Of a stretch of DNA of 64,000 nt, positions 57,772-64,000 are shown piece by piece. The stretch lies in NCBI RefSeq assembly GCF_000744225.1, contig NZ_JQLN01000005.1:1116001-1180000 (forward strand). The letters are read 5' to 3'. The stretch is from Kitasatospora mediocidica KCTC 9733. GTDB taxonomy: Bacteria > Actinomycetota > Actinomycetes > Streptomycetales > Streptomycetaceae. The stretch's first letter is position 1. Each line of letters begins with the position of its first letter. A program made the translations under genes and the position numbers. Under the pieces are notes generated by a model. That model was not told the origin of the DNA. It saw only the letters and a list, made by a program, of their open reading frames with translations, and did no database searches.

Positions 57772-59759
57772 AGCCCCCCGGTGCCCCCGCTCCCACCAAA
57801 CCCCTCAACGCCACCGATCCCGCCAAGCCCAGCGCGCTGCAGAGCCTGCTGCACGGCGACCGCCTCGACCAGCTGGACCAGCTCGACCTGCTCCTCGAAC
57901 TTCCCTCCTTCGCACCCGACATGACGTCGGCCGGCACCGACGAACGAAGCCGCCGGACGTACCGCCGGCTCTGCGACCTGGCCAGGGCCGGCGGCGGCAC
58001 CCTCGCCTTCCAACAGGACCGCGCGAGCCTGCTGACCGCCCTGGAGTGGGCGGCGACCGCCGATCCCGCGCTCTTCCTCCCCGCCCTGGTGCACTTCGCC
58101 GTGGTCGCCACCACCGTGGTGGAACTCGGCCGCCCGGGCGGCAGCCTCGGCGCCCTGATCGAGGACCTCGACCGGACGGCCGCGATCGGCGTGATCGCCA
58201 TCACCGAACTGGGCAGTGGCAGCAGCCATATCGCCCCGGCCACCGAGGCCCACTACGACCACCAGCGCCGCACGTTCACGCTGCGCACCCCGCATCCGGC
58301 GGCGACCAAGTTCATGCCGCCGACCGCGCTGCCCAAACAGTCCAAGATCGCCGTGGTCTACGCCCGGCTGCTGATCGACGGACACGCGCACGGGGTCTTC
58401 CCGTTCGCCGTCCGGCTGCGCCACAACGACACCGTCACCGCCGGGGTCCGGATCAGCGCGATCCCGACCACGTCCGTCCTCCCGCTGGACTACGCGCTGA
58501 TCGGCTTCGAGGACGTCCAGGTGCCGTACGACGCCTGGCTGCGGGACACCGCCCGGATCACCGTGGACGGCCGGTTCGAGGACCCGATCGCCGACCAGGA
58601 GCTGCGGCTGGTGCGCTCCATCCAGGCCGCCGCCAACGCCTCGGTGAGCGCGGCCGTCGGTCAGGCGGCCGCGGCCCGGGCCGCCATGGCCGTCGCGCTC
58701 CGCTACGCGCTGCAACGTACCACCCAGGGCCGGCTGGCCCCCGAACTGTCCGTGCTGGAGTACAGCACCCATCAGGACGCCCTCTACAGCGCGCTCGCCC
58801 GCTGCTATGCCACCACGTTCCTGGTGAACGAGGAGCGCGAGCGGTTCGTCCGACGCGGCCCGTCCGCCGCGCCGGCCGTCGGCGACCGGCCACCGACCTG
58901 GGCCCCCTGGTCCGCCACCCACCGCGACTGCGCACTCGCCAAGGCCTGGGCGGGCGACACCCTCCACCAGGTGGCCGGGGTCTGCCGAAAGCGCTCGGGC
59001 GCACAAGGGACCCTCTCGGTCAACCGCATCACCGACTACGAGGACATCGCCCGCCTGTTCCACGCCGCCGGCGGCGACGACCTGCTGATCCGACTGGACG
59101 CGGGCAAGTCCCTCCTGCACGAGCCCTCACCCGGCCCCGACGAGCCGACGTCCAGCCCACCCAGCCCGTACGGGCCACCCGAACGGCCCGAGCCGCCCGA
59201 AGCACCCTTCCCCTACGACCTGTCCGACCCGCGCACCGCCATCCGGCTGGCCCGGCTGCGCCGCCACCAACTGCACGCCGTCCTGACCGCCCACCTCGCC
59301 GCCCAGGTCGCCGCCCACCGCGCCGAGAGCGCAACCCCACACCCCGCCGGAACCCCGCCACCCGACTCCCTCGACATCTGGAACCCGTTGCTTCCGGGGC
59401 TGGTCAGGCTCGCCGAGGCGCACACCGGGCAACTGGCCCTGGAGCGGTTCCAGCAGCAGGCCGAGACACTGACGGACCCGCAGGCCCATGCCGCACTGAC
59501 CGCCCTCCTGCGTCTCTTCGCCCTCGACAGCATCGAGGCCGAGCTCGGCTGGCACCTCGAACACGGCAACCTGACCCCGGCCCAGGCCGGAGCCGTCCAC
59601 CAGGCCCGTACCCAGGCGCTCGGCGACGTGCACCGCCAACTGCCGGAACTCTTGGACGGCCTCGGCGTCCCCACCCACCGTGCCCCCGCGCCGATCGCCG
59701 AACCCGACTGGCTGCACGCCTTCCTGCGCGCCGCCACCCCACCCAGCCAACCCACCTAG
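57768..59759 (+). CDS. Acyl-CoA oxidase/dehydrogenase-like flavoprotein
   Basis: The protein has 663 residues, and its start overlaps the preceding stop. The fold is that of peroxisomal-type acyl-CoA oxidases: AIGVIAITELGSGSSHIAPA (flavin and substrate loop), TPHPAATKFMPPTALPKQSK, YALIGFEDVQVPYDAWL and RSIQAAANASVSAAVGQAA, then RYALQRTTQGRLAPELSVLE and CALAKAWAGDTLHQVAGVC. The C-terminal 200 residues (after a Pro-rich linker at about 450-480) form the extra helical domain of oxidases. In a small biosynthetic operon it may introduce a double bond into an acyl-ACP or acyl-CoA. Confidence 0.82.
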   Translation: MKPPGAPAPTKPLNATDPAKPSALQSLLHGDRLDQLDQLDLLLELPSFAPDMTSAGTDERSRRTYRRLCDLARAGGGTLAFQQDRASLLTALEWAATADPALFLPALVHFAVVATTVVELGRPGGSLGALIEDLDRTAAIGVIAITELGSGSSHIAPATEAHYDHQRRTFTLRTPHPAATKFMPPTALPKQSKIAVVYARLLIDGHAHGVFPFAVRLRHNDTVTAGVRISAIPTTSVLPLDYALIGFEDVQVPYDAWLRDTARITVDGRFEDPIADQELRLVRSIQAAANASVSAAVGQAAAARAAMAVALRYALQRTTQGRLAPELSVLEYSTHQDALYSALARCYATTFLVNEERERFVRRGPSAAPAVGDRPPTWAPWSATHRDCALAKAWAGDTLHQVAGVCRKRSGAQGTLSVNRITDYEDIARLFHAAGGDDLLIRLDAGKSLLHEPSPGPDEPTSSPPSPYGPPERPEPPEAPFPYDLSDPRTAIRLARLRRHQLHAVLTAHLAAQVAAHRAESATPHPAGTPPPDSLDIWNPLLPGLVRLAEAHTGQLALERFQQQAETLTDPQAHAALTALLRLFALDSIEAELGWHLEHGNLTPAQAGAVHQARTQALGDVHRQLPELLDGLGVPTHRAPAPIAEPDWLHAFLRAATPPSQPT

Positions 59760-59841
59760 CCACCTCGCCCAACCACCCACGCACCCCCGAAACCCCGTCC
59801 AGCGCCTCCAGCGCCTCCAGGAAGGACAGGAAGGAGCAGCC

Positions 59842-60954
59842 ATGGGCCACAGCGCAGTCCTGACCGGCCTCGGCGCCTGTCTGCCGGTCCGAGAGATCAG
59901 CAACCACGACCTCGCCCGCACCCTCGACACCTCCGACGAGTGGATCCGCACCCGCACCGGCATCACCGCCCGCCGCTGGGTCGACCCGCCGACCAGCACC
60001 GGCGACCTCGCCCTCGGCGCCGCCGAGGCCGCCCTCCGCTCGGCCCACGACGGGAACTCCACCCCGCCCCCCGACACCGTCCTGCTGGCCACCACCACCC
60101 CCGACCGGCGCTGCCCGGCCACCGCCCCCGAGGTCGCCTCCCGGCTCGGCCTGACCGGCGCCGCCGCCTTCGACCTCGGCGCCGTCTGCTCCGGCTTCGT
60201 CTACGCCCTGGCCACCGCCGCCGGCCTGATCAGCGCCGGAATCAGCAGCACCGTGCTGGTGATCGGCGCGGAGACCTACTCGACCATCATCGACCGCACG
60301 GACCGTGGCACCGCCGTCATCTTCGGCGACGGCGCGGGCGCTGCCCTGCTGCGCGCCGGCGAACCCGGCGAACCCGGCGCGCTGCTGGCCTTCGACCTCG
60401 GCAGCGACGGCGCGCACGGCGACTTCATCGCGATCGGGGCGGGCGGCTCCCGGCATCCCCATCCCCAAGGGGCGGGTGAACTGCCGCTGCGCGCGCACTT
60501 CCTGGACGTCCGCGGACCCGAGGTCTACGCCCACGCCGTACGCCGGATGACCGCCTCCGCGCAACACGTCCTCGACCTGCTGCACTGGGCACCGGACGCC
60601 GTGACGTTCACCGCCCACCAGGCCAACCAGCGGATCCTGGACGCCGTCGCCGACCGGCTCGGCATCGCCGCCGACCGCCGGGTCAGCAACATCGCCCGGG
60701 TCGGCAACACCGCCGGCGCCTCCATCCCGCTGGCCCTCGCCGACGCCGCGACGCTGCCCGGCAGCCCGCTCACCCCCGGCGCCCGGCTGCTGCTCACCGC
60801 CTTCGGCGGCGGCCTCACCTGGGGGTCCTGCGCGCTGACCTGGCCCGCCATCACCCCCGTCATGACCACCTGCACCTCCACCCCCACCCCCACCTCGACC
60901 CAGGACAAGGCCAAGACCGTGTCCGACAACTCCGAACGGAACAACCATGAGTGA
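59842..60954 (+). CDS. Beta-ketoacyl-ACP synthase III (KSIII/FabH-like), second copy
   Basis: The protein has 370 residues from ATG 59842, after GGAAGGAG. The FabH features are AVLTGLGACLPVREISNHDL, WIRTRTGITARRWVDPPTST, Cys in FDLGAVCSGFVYALA, His in VTFTAHQANQRILDAVADRL and Asn in RVGNTAGASIPLALADAATL. It carries a 35-residue Thr/Pro-rich tail (MTTCTSTPTPTSTQDK). The stop overlaps the ACP start. With the first KSIII at 54853 the operon has two such enzymes, suggesting two initiation or acyl-transfer steps. Confidence 0.9.
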   Translation: MGHSAVLTGLGACLPVREISNHDLARTLDTSDEWIRTRTGITARRWVDPPTSTGDLALGAAEAALRSAHDGNSTPPPDTVLLATTTPDRRCPATAPEVASRLGLTGAAAFDLGAVCSGFVYALATAAGLISAGISSTVLVIGAETYSTIIDRTDRGTAVIFGDGAGAALLRAGEPGEPGALLAFDLGSDGAHGDFIAIGAGGSRHPHPQGAGELPLRAHFLDVRGPEVYAHAVRRMTASAQHVLDLLHWAPDAVTFTAHQANQRILDAVADRLGIAADRRVSNIARVGNTAGASIPLALADAATLPGSPLTPGARLLLTAFGGGLTWGSCALTWPAITPVMTTCTSTPTPTSTQDKAKTVSDNSERNNHE

Positions 60955-61195
60955 CACCTACGAGCGCCTCGCCGCCCTGCTCGTCGAGAAGTTCGACACC
61001 GGACCCGCCACGCTGAACGACCAAACCACCTTCGCCGAGCTGGACTTCGACTCGCTCGCCATCATCGAGCTGTTCGTCACCATCCAGGAGCAGTGGCACG
61101 TGCCGCTCGACGACGCGCAGGCACAGACGGATCTGACACTCGGTCAACTTGTCTCCCTGGTCGACCGGTTCGATGTGGACGACCCGACCCGATGA
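60947..61195 (+). CDS. Acyl carrier protein
   Basis: The protein has 82 residues with the phosphopantetheine serine in AELDFDSLAIIELFV (Ser near residue 36) and mostly acidic helices. The ATG overlaps the end of the KSIII gene by 8 bases, and the stop overlaps the KAS II start (ATGA). It is the probable acyl carrier of this operon. The start-proximal sequence SDTYERLAALLVEKFDT is ordinary for ACPs. Confidence 0.9.
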   Translation: MSDTYERLAALLVEKFDTGPATLNDQTTFAELDFDSLAIIELFVTIQEQWHVPLDDAQAQTDLTLGQLVSLVDRFDVDDPTR

Positions 61196-62406
61196 ACGAG
61201 GTCGCGGTCACCGGGATAGGCCTGGTCACTCCTGCGGGGATCGGTACTGCGGCCAACTGGACACGGATCTGCTCGGGTCTGCCCACCGCCGCCACCGATC
61301 CCGAACTCCGGGGCCTGCCAGTGGACTTCTCCTGCCGGGTGCCCGACAGCGACGACCTCGTGCCGCGCGGACTGCGCTGGCAGCTGGACCGCTACGGCCA
61401 GTTCGCGCTGGCCGCCGCCCAGCAGGCGGTGGCCGACGCCGCACTCGATCCGAACGGCTGGGACGGTGGCCGGGTGGCCGTGGTTCTCGGCTCCGCGGCC
61501 GGCGGCATCGCCTCGCTGGAGGCGCAGCACCGACGGCTGAACGACGGCGGCCCGGGCGCCGTCTCCCCGATGCTGATGCCGATGTTCCTGCCGAACATGG
61601 CGGCCGGCCGGATCAGCATCGAGCTGCGGACCGGCGGCCCGTGCCTGCACACCGCCACCGCCTGCGCCTCGGGCGCCACCGCCATCGGCACCGCGCTCGG
61701 GCTGCTGCGCTCCGGCGCCTGTGACGTCGCGCTGGCGGGCGGCGCCGACGCGATGGTCACCCCGCTCTGCGCCGCCGCCTTCGCGAAGATGGGCGCGCTC
61801 TCCACCCGTCGGACGGACCCGGGCCGCGCCTCGCGCCCCTTCGACGCCGACCGCGACGGCTTCGTCCTCGGCGAGGGCGCCGCCGTCCTCGTCCTGGAAC
61901 GAGCGGCACACGCGCGGGCCCGCGGCGCCACCGTGCACGCCCTGCTCGCCGGCTACGGCGCGTCGGCGGACGGCCACCACCCCACCGCCCCGCACCCCGA
62001 GGGAGCCGGACTGGCCCGGGCACTCGCCGACGCGCTGGCCGACGCGGGCGCCACGCCGGCCGAGGTCGACCACGTCAACGCACACGGCACCGGCACCCCG
62101 CTGAACGACCTCCGCGAGGCGCACACCCTGCGCCGCGTCCTCGGCAGCCACCCGGCCGTCACCTCGACCAAGGGCGTCACCGGCCACACGATGGGCGCCG
62201 CCGGGGCGATCGAGGCCGCCTACACCGTTCTCGCGCTGGCCCACGGCCAGATCCCGCCGACCGCCAACCTCCGCTCACCGGACCCCCGGATCGACCTCGA
62301 CCTCGTCACCGGTCGGGCCAGAGCCGCCCCCCTCTCGCTGGCCCTCAGCAACTCCAGCGGCTTCGGCGGCCAGAACGCCGTCCTCGTCTTCCGCGCCGCC
62401 CCCTGA
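61192..62406 (+). CDS. Beta-ketoacyl-ACP synthase II (FabF-like)
   Basis: The protein has 404 residues from ATG 61192. Catalytic residues are intact: Cys in ATACASGATAIGTALG, His in DHVNAHGTGTPLNDLREA and His in TKGVTGHTMGAAGAIEAAYT. FDADRDGFVLGEGAAVLVLE and LSNSSGFGGQNAVLVFRA also fit FabF. No chain-length factor partner is encoded beside it, so it is more like a fatty acid-type elongase than a type II aromatic PKS. It probably elongates the chain started by a KSIII of the same operon. Confidence 0.9.
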   Translation: MNEVAVTGIGLVTPAGIGTAANWTRICSGLPTAATDPELRGLPVDFSCRVPDSDDLVPRGLRWQLDRYGQFALAAAQQAVADAALDPNGWDGGRVAVVLGSAAGGIASLEAQHRRLNDGGPGAVSPMLMPMFLPNMAAGRISIELRTGGPCLHTATACASGATAIGTALGLLRSGACDVALAGGADAMVTPLCAAAFAKMGALSTRRTDPGRASRPFDADRDGFVLGEGAAVLVLERAAHARARGATVHALLAGYGASADGHHPTAPHPEGAGLARALADALADAGATPAEVDHVNAHGTGTPLNDLREAHTLRRVLGSHPAVTSTKGVTGHTMGAAGAIEAAYTVLALAHGQIPPTANLRSPDPRIDLDLVTGRARAAPLSLALSNSSGFGGQNAVLVFRAAP

Positions 62407-62426
62407 AGCCGCCCCCAGCCGCCCGC

Positions 62427-62470
62427 GCCTCCCACCGCCCTCCCACCGCCCTCCCACCGCCCTCCCACCT
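62427..62470. repeat. Tandem 12-bp repeats (CTCCCACCGCCC)
   Basis: Three and a half copies lie between the converging KAS II and hydrolase genes. The minus strand is G-rich. Confidence 0.8.
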
Positions 62471-63536
62471 ATCCCCCAAGCCGCTCCACCAGCCAGTCCG
62501 CCGTCCCGGGCAGCCAGTCCCGGACGGCGTTGCCGAGCAGGTGGTCACCGTGCGGGACCAGCAGGTACTCGCCCTGCGCCGCCCGACGGGCCAGCGGCTC
62601 GCCATTCACCGCGCCCGGGATGACGTCCAGTCCGCCGTCCACCACCCGCAGCGGTCCGGCGATCAGCGGAGCCACCGCCGCGAGATCGACCCGCCCGGCG
62701 AACTCCCGTGCGGCGCCCGGGCCGGCACACCGCTGGGTGAGGGTGTCGGTGACGAACGGCGGCAGCGCCTCCCAGTCCAGCCGGTCCGGACCGCTGACCG
62801 TGGCGGTGGCCCGGATCCGTGGCTCGTGGGCGGCGCTGACGGCCGCGTAGTAGCCGCCGAGGCTGAGCCCGATCACCGCGATCCGCCCGCCGTCGACCTC
62901 GCCACGCGGCTCCAGCGCGTCGATCACCCGGCCGACCACCCGGTGGTAGTCCGGCTCGGGACCGCTGGTCGCGGCGAGCACGCCCTGCCCGGGCCCGTCC
63001 AGGGTGAAGGCCGCCACGCCCCGGCGCAGCAGCGCCTGCGTGACGCCGTGGAACTCCTCCTTCCCGGAGTCCAGGCCGGGCACCACCAGCACCACCGGCG
63101 GCCGCTCGACGCCGGCGGGGCGCCGCAGCCGGCCGACGAAGCCCGTGCCCTCGATCCGGACGGCCGTCGGGTCCAGCAGCGCCAGGGCGCGGTCCATCGC
63201 CTCGTCGGCGTCGGCGGCCGCCCGGGCCGCGCCGGCCCGGTCGGGGTGCGGCAGCAGGGTTGCGAAGTGGAACCAGCGCGCGGCCAGCCGATAGGCCTCA
63301 CCGGCGCTGACCGCCCGCCCCAGGGCGGCCGCCCGCTCACCGGCGGCCCGGTGCTCGCGCCCGGCCGCGGCGAACGCCTCGGGCCAGTCGTGCAGCGACC
63401 CCAGCGGCTCGGTGACCCGGCCGTACTCGTGCGGGTCGAGCCCGGCCCCGGTGGCCCGGGACCGGTTGCCCGCGACGAAGGGCGCCAGCACGTCGGGAAG
63501 ATCCACAAACGCGGTCATCAGCTCACTCACTCTCAC
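62469..63536 (-). CDS. Alpha/beta hydrolase (dienelactone hydrolase / FrsA-like)
   Basis: The protein has 355 residues. The N-terminal helical region (LHDWPEAFAAAGREHRAAGE, YRLAARWFHFATLLPHPD) is followed by the hydrolase core: VVLVVPGLDSGKEEFHGVTQ, TLDGPGQGVLAATSG, the nucleophile elbow VIGLSLGGYYAAVSAA near residue 225, and a final PHGDHLLGN with the catalytic His. Proteins of this shape cleave C-C or ester bonds of small acyl substrates. It lies downstream of and converges with the second operon, so it might act on its product. Confidence 0.82.
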   Translation of the reverse strand: MRVSELMTAFVDLPDVLAPFVAGNRSRATGAGLDPHEYGRVTEPLGSLHDWPEAFAAAGREHRAAGERAAALGRAVSAGEAYRLAARWFHFATLLPHPDRAGAARAAADADEAMDRALALLDPTAVRIEGTGFVGRLRRPAGVERPPVVLVVPGLDSGKEEFHGVTQALLRRGVAAFTLDGPGQGVLAATSGPEPDYHRVVGRVIDALEPRGEVDGGRIAVIGLSLGGYYAAVSAAHEPRIRATATVSGPDRLDWEALPPFVTDTLTQRCAGPGAAREFAGRVDLAAVAPLIAGPLRVVDGGLDVIPGAVNGEPLARRAAQGEYLLVPHGDHLLGNAVRDWLPGTADWLVERLGG

Positions 63537-63598
63537 AACTCTCGGTAGGAAGCGGTCGGGACGTGGTCAGGACGTGGCAGGACGCGGTCGGGACGTGG

Positions 63599-64000
63599 TC
63601 AGGACGCGGTCAGCGTCAGCACGGCCTTGCCGCGGATCCGGCGGTCCCGCAGGTCGGCCAGCACGGCAGCGGTCTGCGTCCACGGCGCGACCCGCCCGAT
63701 CTCGGGGGTCAGCCGGCCCGCCGTGACCAAGCGGACCAGCGTGGCGAGGTCCTTGCCGTCGGGGACGTCGGAGTCGGCGTAGTGGAAGTGCCGCACGGTG
63801 GCCGACTCGGGACCGGCGAAGAAGTCGAAGAAGTCCAGCGTCGCGGGGGTCCGGCTGGCCTGGCCGAACCAGATCAACGTCCCGCGCCGGGCCAGCCGGG
63901 CCAGTGCGAGCGGCAGGTTCGCTCCGCCGGTCGACTCCAGGACCAGGTCGTAGGGCCCGGTCGCGGCGGCGACCTCGTGCACCACCTCGGCAGCGCCCAG
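63599..64000 (-). CDS. Zinc-type/MDR alcohol dehydrogenase family protein (N-terminus beyond the window)
   Basis: About 134 C-terminal residues are in the window and no start is reached at the right edge. The segment AAATGPYDLVLESTGGANLP and LARRGTLIWFGQASRTPATL is the end of an NAD(P)-binding Rossmann domain. VRLVTAGRLTPEIGRVAPWT and RRIRGKAVLTLTAS are the usual C-terminal part of quinone-reductase-like MDR enzymes. The substrate is unknown. It is separated from the hydrolase by 62 bases with a 23-bp direct repeat at 63552 and 63584. Confidence 0.82.
   Translation of the reverse strand: MGAAEVVHEVAAATGPYDLVLESTGGANLPLALARLARRGTLIWFGQASRTPATLDFFDFFAGPESATVRHFHYADSDVPDGKDLATLVRLVTAGRLTPEIGRVAPWTQTAAVLADLRDRRIRGKAVLTLTAS

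Noticed and set aside
61192..62406. Type II aromatic PKS ketosynthase
   Set aside because: There is no chain-length-factor partner or cyclase nearby, and the neighbours are fatty-acid-type enzymes.

Overview
The window is high-GC actinobacterial DNA. GC-rich third codon positions, GTG/TTG starts, ATGA/GTGA stop-start overlaps, an AfsA/ArpA-type gamma-butyrolactone (GBL) system and a modular NRPS-PKS all point to Streptomyces, Kitasatospora or a close relative. All calls are read from sequence by eye; no database search was run.

Region 1 (1-4.7 kb) is ordinary metabolism: the N-terminal part of a GH65 disaccharide phosphorylase coupled to a HAD phosphoglucomutase-like gene, a 3-hydroxyisobutyryl-CoA hydrolase-type enzyme and an XRE regulator. 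Region 2 (5.2-9.3 kb) is a GBL signalling island: a pseudo-receptor-like TetR protein, a flavin reductase, a second ArpA/ScbR-type receptor, a divergent AfsA-type synthase with a receptor-type operator between them, and an SDR reductase. Region 3 (9.3-10.5 kb) holds two RNA-methyltransferase-type genes.

Region 4 (10.7-36.7 kb) is a biosynthetic gene cluster. An ATP-grasp ligase and a LuxR regulator diverge across a perfect 36-bp palindrome. A long, tightly coupled minus-strand operon (34.1 to 12.8 kb) encodes a free carrier protein, a PKS (KS-AT-KR-T), an NRPS (C-A-T), an NRPS (C-A-MT-T-E-C-T), an MFS exporter, the three enzymes of 4-hydroxyphenylglycine (Hpg) supply (HmaS, Hmo, HpgT) and a phosphopantetheinyl transferase. 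Divergent to it are a stand-alone adenylation enzyme and a type II thioesterase. I infer an amino-acid starter extended by one reduced ketide unit and then by peptide modules, one of them N-methylating and epimerising. The last module has no adenylation domain and there is no cis thioesterase. I do not recognise the product.

Region 5 (37-43.5 kb) is housekeeping and hypothetical: tRNA-Lys, a nucleotidyltransferase, a small membrane protein, a bacterial-type PARG, a DEAD-box helicase with an RGG-like repeat tail, a lipoprotein and a zincin. Region 6 (43.6-47.7 kb) starts with tRNA-Glu, -Asp and -Phe. The last 46 bp of tRNA-Phe recur 3.7 kb downstream, so the DNA between (Uma2 nuclease, broken XRE gene, unknown protein, pRiA4b ORF-3-type protein) is best read as an integrated element without an integrase.

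Region 7 (47.7-54.6 kb) is regulatory and hypothetical: a WYL regulator, a DUF1579-like and NIPSNAP pair, a DUF2306 membrane protein divergent from a two-component system across repeated GTACCCC/GGGGTAC operators, and an XRE/TPR regulator. Region 8 (54.9-62.4 kb) is a second, compact biosynthetic operon: two KSIII enzymes, an SDR, an AfsA-type hot-dog protein, an acyl-CoA oxidase-like protein, an ACP and a KAS II. An alpha/beta hydrolase and a partial zinc-type dehydrogenase follow on the other strand.
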